DNA of 64,000 nt from Lactobacillus pasteurii DSM 23907 = CRBIP 24.76 (GCF_000297025.1 NZ_CAKD01000001.1:62001-126000); one strand, 5' to 3'; shown: positions 16,602 to 25,559, counted from the stretch's first letter. The notes: generated from the sequence alone by a model not told the origin. Numbers and translations: made by a program.

Positions 16602-16649
16602 TGTCAATACCTTGTACCTAACTGGTTAGTTTTTGTACCTATCTGGTCA
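16602..16649 (-). promoter_or_regulatory. Direct repeats 21 bp apart upstream of a TTGACA element (LytTR-like)
   Basis: On the minus strand GACCAGATAGGTACAA and AACCAGTTAGGTACAA (16612-16648) match at 14 of 16 positions with a period of exactly 21 bp, and the second ends a few bases before TTGACA (16602-16607). The cores CCAGTTAGG and CCAGATAGG resemble LytTR-type 9-bp boxes with 12-bp spacing. No good -10 is seen at 17 bp (TAGTGT), as expected for an activator-dependent promoter. Confidence 0.55.
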
Positions 16650-16655
16650 AAAATA

Positions 16656-16680
16656 AAAAAGCTTCTTGCGAAGCTTTTTC
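16656..16680. terminator. Terminator of the murE-racemase operon
   Basis: AAAAAGCTTC / GAAGCTTTTT stem with a TTGC loop, 10 bp behind the racemase stop. Confidence 0.85.
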
Positions 16681-16689
16681 TTGTTATCT

Positions 16690-17439
16690 TTACTTATATA
16701 GATATTTGCTGCAGGCCTCTTTAGGGTCCATGCCATTACGGATCTTCAAGGCAAGCTCAATTGATACGTCAGCCAAGATGGATTGTGGATCGATCACATT
16801 GTAAGGATGATCTGGAGCCTTTTCTTGGGCTAGAGACAACTCTGTACAACCTAGCAAAATTACATTGCAGCCATATTCATCATGCATCTTTTGCAAAATG
16901 CGATGGTACAACTTGCCATCCACAAAACCTTTTTCTTTAATGTCTGAGTAGATCAATTCATTAACCATTGGCTGTATTTCTGGTCCGCCAAATTCTACTT
17001 CTCGGTCAACGCGGTGGATTTCATCTTCATACAAATGGTCATAAATCGATCCTTCAGTTGCAATCAAGCCAATATTAGTTTCCCCAGGATATTTTTCGAC
17101 AAATTGGTGCACCGCAATTCTCATCATGTTCAAAAATGGAATTGGTGTTAATCTCGACAAATCTTCATAGAAATAATGGGCTGTGTTGCATGGCATGACA
17201 TAAAAGTCAGGTCCCAATTTAGCTTGTCCTAGGACATCGTCGCGCAAATCATAAAAGAAATTAGGCTTGGTATGATCCTTGATATACGAAGTTCTGTCTG
17301 GAACTTGAGCATCATTGACCAAAATGTAGTTTAAATAATCTTGGTCGCGGTTAATTTTTACTCGGTGGTTGAGCAAGCGAACATAGCTTTCAGTCGCAAT
17401 GGTCCCCATCCCACCGATAATACTAAAAAAATGTTTCAT
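16690..17439 (-). CDS. Aspartate/glutamate racemase family protein
   Basis: 249 residues. The two catalytic cysteines of the cofactor-independent Asp/Glu racemase family are present: Cys84 in MPCNTAHYF and Cys198 in LLGCTELS. The N-terminal GGMGTIATESYVRLL is the usual phosphate/carboxylate loop. It probably interconverts L- and D-aspartate or glutamate. The gene follows murE by 8 bp and shares its operon. Acidophilus-group peptidoglycan is known for an L-Lys to D-Asp cross-bridge, so supply of D-Asp to the wall is a reasonable inference. It is distinct from the typical MurI sequence, and D-Glu supply is the alternative. Confidence 0.85.
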   Translation of the reverse strand: MKHFFSIIGGMGTIATESYVRLLNHRVKINRDQDYLNYILVNDAQVPDRTSYIKDHTKPNFFYDLRDDVLGQAKLGPDFYVMPCNTAHYFYEDLSRLTPIPFLNMMRIAVHQFVEKYPGETNIGLIATEGSIYDHLYEDEIHRVDREVEFGGPEIQPMVNELIYSDIKEKGFVDGKLYHRILQKMHDEYGCNVILLGCTELSLAQEKAPDHPYNVIDPQSILADVSIELALKIRNGMDPKEACSKYLYK

Positions 17440-17447
17440 TTTATTTT

Positions 17448-19019
17448 CTATCCATTAAAATGTGCACTCGTACCTTCGATTTCGTTAATTGCGTTTTGGG
17501 CAACTACAATATCTGAAGGATATGGCGTATCAACGCCGCGAATCTTTTGGAAGGAGTCGGCACCTTTTCCACAAATCAAAATTACATCGTCTTTGCCGGC
17601 TTCAGAAATTGCTTCATGAATGGCCTTTTGGCGGTCTAATTCAATTGTGACTTCACATCTTGAATGATCGATTCCGGCGTCAATTTCTTCAGCAATTGAT
17701 TGTGGATCTTCAAAACCAGGGTCATCAGTTGTCAAATATGCCTTGTCCGCATATTCGCTCAAGCTTTCGCTAAAGCCAGGACGCCGTGAAATTCCCTTGT
17801 CTCCAGGAGCACCAACTACGACAATAATTCTTGGATTGTCGAATTCTTTGCGCATGAAGCGCATCAAAGCAGTCATCGAAGCCTTGTTGTGGGCGTAGTC
17901 AACGACTACCATTCCATGCTCTTTGGTCATTTCGGTTTGCATTCTTCCTGGGATAGTCACATTGCGGATACCCTTAGCAGCATCATCATGACCCTCGCCG
18001 GCTAGTCCTGCGCCGATAATAGCTGCAGTACCGTTGGTTTGGTTAAAGTCGCCTAGCATCTTCAAAGTATAGTCGCCGCCAATTGCAAGTGATTGAGCCT
18101 TGTCGCTAGCACTGTAAACCTTGAAGCTAGTTTCGCGCAAATCGCTTTCTCTTGATGCATATCTGAAGTCAATTGACGTCTTTAGGTTAGGATTTTCAAA
18201 GCCTTCTCTAGCAAAAAGATAAATACTATCAGGATTGGTGGTAGTAGTAGCGGCTGCATAAACTTCATCAAAGTGATCAGTTTCGGCATTGATGATGCAC
18301 TTGCGTGAGTTGACTAGCAATTGCAACTTGCAATGCAAGTAGTCCGCAAAGTTAGGGTGCTCATTAGGTCCGATATGATCTGGCGAAATATTTAAGAAAA
18401 AGCCCAAATCATAAGTCAATCCAAAGACTCTGTTCTTCTTATAAGCTTGACTTGAAACTTCCATTACCAAGTGAGTCATGCCATTATCAACTGCTCTACG
18501 CATATCTCTGAACAAGTCTAAGGATTCTGGCGTAGTCAAACTTGACTTAAAGCTATCTTCTGGCTTAGTTCCGACAATGTCATTGACACTTGATAATAAA
18601 GCAGTTCTGCCGCCATTGATTTGATCAAGCATCCCCTTCAAAAAGTATGCTGAAGTAGTCTTTCCCTTAGTTCCAGTAAAGGCCACAACAAACAAGTCAT
18701 CTTGTGGGAAGCGGAAAAAGGCTGCAGATAATAAAGCCATAGCCTTAGCTACATCGCGCACGATCAAAGCGTGCATGCCTTTGCCTTCTGGAAAAGGTTG
18801 TTCTGCTACATAGCAGATTGCGCCATTGTCTTTAGCCATTGATAAATAAGTTGGCCTAAAGCCAGCTCCCTTACAGAAAAACAATGTGTTAGTTTGAATG
18901 TCGCGCGAATCATATGAAACATATTCCATCTTCGTTGCAACGGCATCTTGAACAGCACTAGACTTGAGCAAGTGGTGTTCTTTCAAAATTAAAATACAGG
19001 TATTTAAAGAAATACTCAT
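17448..19019 (-). CDS. murE: UDP-MurNAc-tripeptide synthetase (MurE)
   Basis: 523 residues of the Mur ligase family. It adds the third amino acid of the peptidoglycan stem to UDP-MurNAc-L-Ala-D-Glu using ATP. P-loop TGTKGKT is at 115-121. The probable carbamylated lysine is Lys231 in the DYLHCKLQLL segment, and the VVDYAHN segment is near 373. The position that reads DNPR in diaminopimelate-adding MurE reads DDPGFEDP here (432-439), so the enzyme should not be a DAP ligase. L-lysine is the expected substrate in lactobacilli of this group. ATG 19019 has GAGGGG upstream. The racemase gene follows in the same operon. Confidence 0.9.
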   Translation of the reverse strand: MSISLNTCILILKEHHLLKSSAVQDAVATKMEYVSYDSRDIQTNTLFFCKGAGFRPTYLSMAKDNGAICYVAEQPFPEGKGMHALIVRDVAKAMALLSAAFFRFPQDDLFVVAFTGTKGKTTSAYFLKGMLDQINGGRTALLSSVNDIVGTKPEDSFKSSLTTPESLDLFRDMRRAVDNGMTHLVMEVSSQAYKKNRVFGLTYDLGFFLNISPDHIGPNEHPNFADYLHCKLQLLVNSRKCIINAETDHFDEVYAAATTTTNPDSIYLFAREGFENPNLKTSIDFRYASRESDLRETSFKVYSASDKAQSLAIGGDYTLKMLGDFNQTNGTAAIIGAGLAGEGHDDAAKGIRNVTIPGRMQTEMTKEHGMVVVDYAHNKASMTALMRFMRKEFDNPRIIVVVGAPGDKGISRRPGFSESLSEYADKAYLTTDDPGFEDPQSIAEEIDAGIDHSRCEVTIELDRQKAIHEAISEAGKDDVILICGKGADSFQKIRGVDTPYPSDIVVAQNAINEIEGTSAHFNG

Positions 19020-19069
19020 GTTAACCCCTCGAATAGATAATTATAGTCTCGTCAAAAATTATATCACAG

Positions 19070-20221
19070 CTATGTTAAGCGTGTTTTCTTTGGATCTAAT
19101 GGTAAGCGAATAATGAAGCTGGTCCAATTATCATCGGATTCGCATCTAATCACCCCGTGGTGCAATTCAACGATGCTTTGCGTAATTGACAATCCCAAGC
19201 CGGTCCCACCAGTCAGCTTATTGCGGGATCCTTCAACCCGATAAAAGCGTTCGAAAATCTTTTTGAGAGCTTTTTCAGGAATTCTAGCACCATTATTTTC
19301 GACCCTAAGTTCTACTTCGGTTTTGTTGACTAAATTAGCCACTAGTTTGATTTTATTGGCGCCTTGACCATATTTAAAGGCGTTATTGATCAAATTGTTA
19401 TAAACGCGCACCAACTTTTCTGGGTCGGCCTGAATGGTCAAACTCTTTGGCCGAGCCTCAATTTCAAACTTGATGCCCTTTTTTTCAGCTTCAAGCTCAA
19501 AGCCAGCTTCAACTTGCTCAAGCATCGAATAGATGTGAAGCGGAACTAGCTGCAACTTGGTACTATTGGATTTCAAAGTCGTATATTCCAGCAAATCATT
19601 GGCCAAAGACTTCATCTGTTCTGCTTTGGTATAGGCAATATCGATGTATTTTTGGGAGTCTTCTGGACTAACGTTGCCTGTTTTAAGCAAACCCAAATAA
19701 CCAATAATTGATGTTAACGGCGTTCTAATATCATGAGAAACATTCGTTATCAGTTCGTCCTTGGACTTCTCGATTGCCCGCTCTTCATTGATCGAATTCA
19801 CCGTACTATCAACTAAAGAATTAATCGAATCGATCACCCTTTGCAAGTCCGTTCTAACTGCAAAAGAAATTCGATGATCAAAATGGCCATCAGCTATATA
19901 GTGAAGTTCTGAAATAACATGCCTTAATTGCATCTGATGATAGCGTCTGATTAAACGCCAATAAACGACAATCACGTCCGCAATAGCCATCATCATAATA
20001 AAAATTCGCTGCCAAGACCAAATATGATAGTTGCCAGCAAAGGTCATATTCATCTTGATGAAATAAATCCCATTGACCAAATTTTCATCTTGAAGAATTG
20101 CCAGGTGAATCAAAATAATGATCGACAAATTTAGCAATAACAAAAGAACAACGGTAATTACGCCCTCCGCAAACAGCTCGCTTTTTTCGGCGGCGGTTAA
20201 TTTTACTCGTTCTTTCTTCAT
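19070..20221 (-). CDS. Sensor histidine kinase (OmpR/PhoR-VanS type)
   Basis: 383 residues. Two membrane helices (about 20-42 and 72-92) enclose a short extracellular loop of about 30 residues, so it probably senses at or in the membrane. A HAMP-like region follows (93-150). The dimerisation H-box has phospho-His163 in NVSHDIRTPLT. N-box NNLINNAFKYG, G1 RVENNGARIP and G2 GGTGLGLSI are present. The gene starts 3 bp behind its response regulator. The VanS/PhoR-like layout with a minimal sensor loop is common in cell-envelope stress systems. The stimulus is unknown. Confidence 0.93.
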   Translation of the reverse strand: MKKERVKLTAAEKSELFAEGVITVVLLLLLNLSIIILIHLAILQDENLVNGIYFIKMNMTFAGNYHIWSWQRIFIMMMAIADVIVVYWRLIRRYHQMQLRHVISELHYIADGHFDHRISFAVRTDLQRVIDSINSLVDSTVNSINEERAIEKSKDELITNVSHDIRTPLTSIIGYLGLLKTGNVSPEDSQKYIDIAYTKAEQMKSLANDLLEYTTLKSNSTKLQLVPLHIYSMLEQVEAGFELEAEKKGIKFEIEARPKSLTIQADPEKLVRVYNNLINNAFKYGQGANKIKLVANLVNKTEVELRVENNGARIPEKALKKIFERFYRVEGSRNKLTGGTGLGLSITQSIVELHHGVIRCESDDNWTSFIIRLPLDPKKTRLT

Positions 20222-20224
20222 CTT

Positions 20225-20914
20225 CTAGGCCTCAACCTTGTAGCCAACTCCCCATACAGTTTGGATTACATCTTCGCCATCGGTGGCTTTTTGAATCTTA
20301 TCACGCAAGTGAGAAACGTGAACCATAACCGTCTTTGCGGAAACAATTGATTCTTGTTGCCATACGCGTTCAAAAATTTCATCAGCTGAAAATACTCGAT
20401 TTGGATGGCTAGCAAGCAAATACAAAATACCAAACTCTAAGGCAGTCAATTGGATCATCTTGCCATCTAAAGTCTTGACTTCATGTGAGTCGCGGTTGAC
20501 TACCAATGGTCCTACTTCCAAAACGTCTGGTTTTTCGTCTCGAACTTGCTTTTGGCTGCGGCGCAAAAGCGAACGAACTCTAGCCATAACTTCTAATGGG
20601 TTGAATGGCTTGGAAACATAGTCATCTGCTCCAGTAATCAAGCCTTGGATCTTATCCATATCGCCAGTCTTGGCAGATACGATAATAATTGGAATATCGG
20701 AATCTTTTCTAACTTCTTTGATTACATCTATTCCTGACATATTTGGCATCATTACGTCTAAGATCATCAATGCAACATCAGGAGTAGTGGTTAATTTAGT
20801 AATTGCTTCTTTACCACTGTATGCCGCGATTGGTTCATAGCCTTCGTTTTTAAGGTAGATACTTAATAATTCTACGATTTCTTTATCATCGTCAACAACT
20901 AAGATTTTCACCAT
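20225..20914 (-). CDS. OmpR-family response regulator
   Basis: 229 residues. The receiver domain has acidic pocket Asp8-Asp10 and phospho-acceptor Asp53 (LMILDVMMP). The switch Thr/Ser (VSAK) and Lys (YVSKPFNP) are present. A C-terminal winged helix follows (about 130-228, ending QTVWGVGYKVEA). It is the first gene of a two-gene operon with the kinase, ATG 20914 preceded by GAGAGGGG. Nearby candidate targets are the ABC exporter and the murE operon, but no shared box was found. Confidence 0.94.
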   Translation of the reverse strand: MVKILVVDDDKEIVELLSIYLKNEGYEPIAAYSGKEAITKLTTTPDVALMILDVMMPNMSGIDVIKEVRKDSDIPIIIVSAKTGDMDKIQGLITGADDYVSKPFNPLEVMARVRSLLRRSQKQVRDEKPDVLEVGPLVVNRDSHEVKTLDGKMIQLTALEFGILYLLASHPNRVFSADEIFERVWQQESIVSAKTVMVHVSHLRDKIQKATDGEDVIQTVWGVGYKVEA

Positions 20915-21044
20915 GAAAACCCCTCTCTTGATAATTGTTAGTAATAATTTTTTGCATACTACTTATAGTTTACTACTTGTCTTATATTTTAACTATTGTC
21001 AGTTATTTTAGACTATGCTTTTTGACAATTTTTAGAAAAAATAC

Positions 21045-21074
21045 AAAAAATCTCAAGACTTTCGCCTTGAGATT
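21045..21074. terminator. Terminator after the ABC exporter operon
   Basis: AATCTCAAG / CTTGAGATT stem, followed on the minus strand by TTTTTTG. Confidence 0.8.
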
Positions 21075-21079
21075 AAGCA

Positions 21080-22942
21080 TTATTCGATTTCTTTTTTGCC
21101 AGTATAGAGTTCGTAGTAGTAGCCCTTCTTGGCTAGCAATTGTTCATGGTTACCAGCTTCAATAATGTGACCATGATCAAGTACTAGGATCAAGTCTGAG
21201 TTAACGATTGTGGATAATCTGTGAGCAATAACAAAACTAGTTCGGCCTGCTAGTAAGTTATCCATACCAGCTTGAACCATCTTTTCAGTTCGAGTATCGA
21301 TACTTGAAGTTGCTTCATCCAAAATCATCACTGGTTCATCAGCGATCATCGCTCTAGCAATACTTAACAATTGCATCTGACCTTGAGACAAGTCGCCACC
21401 ATTACCGTCGATAACAGTTTCATAACCGTCATCTAATTCATGGATAAATTCATCTGCGTGCGACAATCTAGCTGCTTGATAGACATCATCATCGCTTGCT
21501 TCTGGATTGCCCAAGCGAATGTTTTCCATAATGGTCCCAGTAAACATGTGCGTTTCTTGCAAGACAATCGACAAGGATCTACGCAAGTCGTCCTTCTTGA
21601 TCTCCTTAAGTGGAATGCCATCGTAAGTAATAGTTCCAGAATCGATTTCGTAGAAACGGTTAAGCATGTTGGAAATAGTCGTCTTGCCGGCTCCAGTTTC
21701 ACCAACTAAGGCTACCTTCATACCTGGCTTAGCATCAATTGAAATATGGTGCAAGATTTGATGACCAGGCACATAAGAGAAGTTCACGTGATCAAACACA
21801 ATATGACCACGAACTGGCACCTTCTTAACTTGGCCATTCTCAGTTACGTTCCAATCCCATGCACCCTTGACTTTAGGATTGCGCGAAATAGTAACTGTAC
21901 CCTCATCAACTTCAACCGCTTGATCTTGCAATTCGAAGATTCTTTGAGCACCAGCAATTGCCATAACGATTGAGTTCAATTGTTGAGAAATTTGCGCAAT
22001 TGGCATACTGAACTGCTTAGACAATTGCAAGAATGATGCAATTGCCCCTAAAGTTAGTGGAGCCCAGCCATTAATGGCAACCATACCACCAACAAAGGCA
22101 ATCAAAACGTAAAGCAAGTTACCCATATTACCCATAATTGGGAACAAAATTGTCGCAAAGGTGTTAGCATTGCCTGAAGCTTTGCGCAATTCTTCATTAT
22201 ACTTATTGAAGTCTTCTTTGATCTGCTCTTCGTGAGAAAATACCTTGATAACTTTCAAACCACTGAGCATTTCTTCGTTGTAACCGTTGATCTTACCAAG
22301 TTCTTTTTGTTGGAGCTTGAAGTAGTGACTTGACTTAGTCGTCAAATAGCGCACGATTCCAAATGACATCGCAAAAATGATCATTGAAAAAAGCGTCAAC
22401 TGCCAACTAAGCGAAATCATTGCTGTAACAACAAAGACCAAGGTCAAAGCCGAATTGACAAATTGCGGAATTGACTGCGAAATCATTTGCATCAAGGTAT
22501 CAATATCGTTAGTGTAGCGCGACATGATATCGCCGTAGTCGTTTTGGTCAAAATATGAAATTGGCAAACTTTCCATATGGGTAAACATGTTGTTACGTAC
22601 CCGGTATTGAACTTTTTGAGCCAAAATTGCCATAATTACCGTAAATAGATAATTTGAAATAAAGCCAATTGCATAAACACCTAACATTACTAAAATGGCA
22701 TAGGTTAATGGACCATAATCAGGACTTTTGCCGTTTTGAACCTGTTTAACTAGTGGAACAATATAATTATTTATCAATCTCTCAATAAACAAAGTTCCAG
22801 CGACATTAGCACCAGCAGCAAGGATAATAGTAATTGCCGAAACAATTAACATCCATGGACTAGTTGATAAAACCAATTTAAACAGTCTGGTTAAAGTCTT
22901 TGATTTATGAGGCTTAGTTGTCATTTGTTCAACTTGATCCAA
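21080..22942 (-). CDS. ABC exporter half-transporter with intact catalytic site (LmrD/BmrD-like)
   Basis: 620 residues if started at the TTG at 22942, which has AGAGGTG seven bases upstream and directly follows the partner's stop. An ATG at 22924 lacks a ribosome site, and the longer frame from 23002 would overlap the partner by 59 bp. The membrane domain (about 30-330) has six helices. The nucleotide-binding domain has Walker A GETGAGKTT, signature LSQGQMQ and Walker B MILDEATSSID with the catalytic Glu, plus H-loop IAHRLS. Paired with the upstream gene it should form a heterodimeric drug or lipid exporter. Confidence 0.88.
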   Translation of the reverse strand: MDQVEQMTTKPHKSKTLTRLFKLVLSTSPWMLIVSAITIILAAGANVAGTLFIERLINNYIVPLVKQVQNGKSPDYGPLTYAILVMLGVYAIGFISNYLFTVIMAILAQKVQYRVRNNMFTHMESLPISYFDQNDYGDIMSRYTNDIDTLMQMISQSIPQFVNSALTLVFVVTAMISLSWQLTLFSMIIFAMSFGIVRYLTTKSSHYFKLQQKELGKINGYNEEMLSGLKVIKVFSHEEQIKEDFNKYNEELRKASGNANTFATILFPIMGNMGNLLYVLIAFVGGMVAINGWAPLTLGAIASFLQLSKQFSMPIAQISQQLNSIVMAIAGAQRIFELQDQAVEVDEGTVTISRNPKVKGAWDWNVTENGQVKKVPVRGHIVFDHVNFSYVPGHQILHHISIDAKPGMKVALVGETGAGKTTISNMLNRFYEIDSGTITYDGIPLKEIKKDDLRRSLSIVLQETHMFTGTIMENIRLGNPEASDDDVYQAARLSHADEFIHELDDGYETVIDGNGGDLSQGQMQLLSIARAMIADEPVMILDEATSSIDTRTEKMVQAGMDNLLAGRTSFVIAHRLSTIVNSDLILVLDHGHIIEAGNHEQLLAKKGYYYELYTGKKEIE

Positions 22943-22943
22943 A

Positions 22944-24677
22944 TTATTCACCTCTACTTCCTTGTTCGGCTTGGAATTTAGCAATTGAACTATAAAGTTC
23001 ATTTCTTTGCATCAATTCTTCGTGATTGCCGATATCTTCAATCTTGCCGTGATTCATAACGATAATTCTGTCAGCATCTTTAATTGACACGATTCTTTGC
23101 GAAATAATAATCTTAGTAGTTTCAGGCAAATCTCTTGCAAGTGATTCGCGAATTTCGCGTTCTGTACTGGTATCAACAGCTGAAGTTGAATCATCCAAAA
23201 TCAAAATCTTTGGCTTCTTGAGCAAAGCACGGGCAATTGTTAGACGTTGCTTTTGACCACCAGATACGTTGTTACCACCTTGTTCAATCATGGTGTCGTA
23301 GCCATCTGGCATTTCTCTAACAAAGCCATCTGCATGGGCAATCTTAGCAGCTGCAATAACTTCTTCATCAGTTGCGTTCTCATTACCCCACTTCAAGTTT
23401 TCTTTGATGGTTCCTGAGAACAAGACATTCTTTTGCAAAACAACCGCTACATTATCGCGCAAAGTCTTCAAATCGTATGACTTAACATTGTGACCAGCAA
23501 CTCTGACTGCACCGGCAGTTACGTCATACAATCTTGGAATCATCGAAACTAAAGTTGACTTTGAAGAACCAGTTTCACCGATAATTCCGATCGTCTCACC
23601 TGGACGGATATGCAAGTTAATATCATGCAAAGCTTCAACGCGATCAGCTGGATCGTATTTGAAGCTAACGTGATCAAATAAGATTTCGCCGTTAGTAAGA
23701 TGATCAAGCGGCTTGCGCGGATTTTCGATGGCAGGCTTTTCGTTGATTACGTCGGCAATTCTGCGACCACTAGCACCAGAAATAATGATCTGAGTTGAGA
23801 TCATGGCCAAAATGTTCAAACTAAACAAAACAGAGTTTGAGTATGAGAACATGGAAATCAATTGACCAGTTTGCAAGCTGCCGCCAACTATTTCATGTGC
23901 ACCAAACCAGCAAATTGCCAAAGTAGCAATGTTCAAAACTGCCATCACAACCAAGGCGTTCAATGAGATCAACTTTTGAGCAGTTGCGAACAACTTGTAG
24001 ATAAAGCCAGATGCCTGCTCAAATTTCTCAATTTGTGCATCTTCTTGTACATAAGTCTTCACTTCGCGAATACCACGAACGTTTTCGCGGACAACTTGGT
24101 TCATGCGGTCATATCCCTTGAAGATCTTAGGGAAGTATGGATATGCACTCTTGATAATCAAAACAAGAAGCAAAACAAAAACAGGTGCAATTACCAGGAA
24201 GATCAAGGACAATCTAGGGCTGATAATGACTGACATTATCACTGATACGACTAGCATCATCGGTGCTCTAACGGCAATTCTGATCAACATCTGATATGAC
24301 AATTGTACGTTGTTGACATCAGTTGTCAAACGAGTTACCAAACTTGAACTTGAAAATTTATCGATATTTTCAAAAGCGTAATCTTGCATATGATAGAACA
24401 TATCCTGACGCAAGTTAGCTGCAAAGCCGGCTGCTGCGTGTGCAGATACGTAACTGGCTGAAGCACCTAAAGCAAGAGAAATAATCGTCAAGACAAATAA
24501 AATTAGCCCCCACTTGTTAATGTAGGTCATATTTCCCTTCATAATTCCTTCGTCGACCAATAAACCAACTAGATAAGGAATCAGCATTTCTATTATTACT
24601 TCGCAAATAACGAATAATGGAGATAGAAGCGACAATTTCTTATATTGGCGGATCGACTTACTAAGCGTTTTTATCAC
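22944..24677 (-). CDS. ABC exporter half-transporter with degenerate ATP site (LmrC/BmrC-like)
   Basis: 577 residues from a GTG at 24677 with AAGGGGG upstream. An earlier TTG in frame is poorly placed. There are six membrane helices (about 15-300) and then an ATPase domain. Walker A reads GETGSSKST, signature NVSGGQKQR, and Walker B ILILDDSTSAVD has Asp instead of the catalytic Glu. The switch region IISQRIV replaces the usual His with Gln. Loss of these two residues marks the non-hydrolysing site of heterodimeric exporters such as LmrCD, BmrCD and TM287/288. It is cotranscribed with the intact partner. Confidence 0.88.
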   Translation of the reverse strand: MIKTLSKSIRQYKKLSLLSPLFVICEVIIEMLIPYLVGLLVDEGIMKGNMTYINKWGLILFVLTIISLALGASASYVSAHAAAGFAANLRQDMFYHMQDYAFENIDKFSSSSLVTRLTTDVNNVQLSYQMLIRIAVRAPMMLVVSVIMSVIISPRLSLIFLVIAPVFVLLLVLIIKSAYPYFPKIFKGYDRMNQVVRENVRGIREVKTYVQEDAQIEKFEQASGFIYKLFATAQKLISLNALVVMAVLNIATLAICWFGAHEIVGGSLQTGQLISMFSYSNSVLFSLNILAMISTQIIISGASGRRIADVINEKPAIENPRKPLDHLTNGEILFDHVSFKYDPADRVEALHDINLHIRPGETIGIIGETGSSKSTLVSMIPRLYDVTAGAVRVAGHNVKSYDLKTLRDNVAVVLQKNVLFSGTIKENLKWGNENATDEEVIAAAKIAHADGFVREMPDGYDTMIEQGGNNVSGGQKQRLTIARALLKKPKILILDDSTSAVDTSTEREIRESLARDLPETTKIIISQRIVSIKDADRIIVMNHGKIEDIGNHEELMQRNELYSSIAKFQAEQGSRGE

Positions 24678-24702
24678 CTGAAAGCCCCCTTCGTACAACT
24701 AT

Positions 24703-24739
24703 AAAAAAGGATAAATGGGTCTAGACTCATTTATCCTTT
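24703..24739 (-). terminator. Terminator hairpin directly upstream of the exporter ribosome site
   Basis: Arms 24706-24721 and 24724-24739 pair at 15 of 16 positions (AAAGGATAAATG core) and are followed on the minus strand by TTTTTT. It ends the DUF1129 transcript, but it also lies inside the exporter leader because the only good promoter is upstream of it and the start codon is 26 bp downstream. Confidence 0.8.
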
Positions 24740-24752
24740 AAAACTAGTAACT

Positions 24753-24781
24753 ATTGTAAATAAATTTGACAAGAATTGCAA
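24753..24781 (-). promoter_or_regulatory. Probable promoter of the ABC exporter operon
   Basis: Minus-strand TTGCAA (24776-24781), exactly 17 bp, TACAAT (24753-24758). The start site would be near 24746, about seven bases before the terminator hairpin. Confidence 0.6.
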
Positions 24782-24782
24782 A

Positions 24783-25559
24783 TTATTTGTTCTGTCCGCC
24801 TTGTGTAGTAGTTGATGAAAAGGCTGAACCAACAATATGATATTGCTTTCTGAACCAGTAACGGATTCCGTAAGTTGCAACAGCAATAATCAAGTAAACC
24901 ATTCCTGGAAGAACTGGGTTTAGCATGCTTAAGCCTGGCAAAGTAAGTAGCCAAATAATTGCAACTAAGCCCAAAATAAAGGCCAAACTGATCAAGATCA
25001 TCTTCAAGACCTGTGGACGAGCGCCCTTAGCAGGATCAAGCCATTCATTATATTTAGCCATTGAAATACCAAAGAGAGTTGAAACAACCAAAATTACCAA
25101 AATACCATTTTGGCCAGTAGTATTCTTGGTATCAAACAAGCCCATTACCCCGTACAAACCTGTGAAAATCACAATCATGAGCAAGGCGTTGTCGACTGCT
25201 TTTTGCCAAAAGGCAGTTTCCTTTGGTGGAACATATGGATGCAATAATTCATCAGCCTTAACCTTAGGCGAAGCGTTGAACAAGCTATTAGCAGGTTGAC
25301 CCTTTCTTTGAGCAATTACGATTTCTGGCAACAAGTCCGCAATCTTGGCAAAAGCTGCATCAGCAGTTAGCTTGCCTTGAGTTTCTAATTCTTTTTGCAA
25401 ACGAAAAACGTAATCTGCGTTCTTGTTACTAAGCATTGAGCGCAATTCTTCAATGCTAGCATTCTTTAGTTCTTCTTCTTGCGTATTTTTGATTGCAATA
25501 TTCTTTAATTTTTCTTGTTTGTTATTATCAATCTTATTTTCTTTTGTTTCTTCAGTCAT
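24783..25559 (-). CDS. DUF1129 family membrane protein
   Basis: 258 residues. A long charged, coiled-coil-prone cytoplasmic N-terminus (1-120, rich in Lys, Glu, Asn) precedes four or five membrane helices (about 125-240). It belongs to the DUF1129 family common in lactobacilli, whose function is not known. ATG 25559 has GAGGTTCTAA upstream. It starts 9 bp behind ychF and is part of the noc-to-DUF1129 gene string, ending at the terminator at 24703-24739. Confidence 0.85.
   Translation of the reverse strand: MTEETKENKIDNNKQEKLKNIAIKNTQEEELKNASIEELRSMLSNKNADYVFRLQKELETQGKLTADAAFAKIADLLPEIVIAQRKGQPANSLFNASPKVKADELLHPYVPPKETAFWQKAVDNALLMIVIFTGLYGVMGLFDTKNTTGQNGILVILVVSTLFGISMAKYNEWLDPAKGARPQVLKMILISLAFILGLVAIIWLLTLPGLSMLNPVLPGMVYLIIAVATYGIRYWFRKQYHIVGSAFSSTTTQGGQNK

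Noticed and set aside
16527-16607. 91-residue version of the 64-residue protein
   Set aside because: The extra 27 residues would begin at the -35 element; AGGAGG directly precedes the inner ATG.
19020-19069. Clear promoter for murE
   Set aside because: A minus-strand TATAAT is present, but no acceptable -35 lies at 16-18 bp, so none is listed.
22924-23002. Longer start for the intact exporter half at 23002
   Set aside because: It would overlap the partner gene by 59 bp and has no ribosome site; TTG at 22942 has AGAGGTG.
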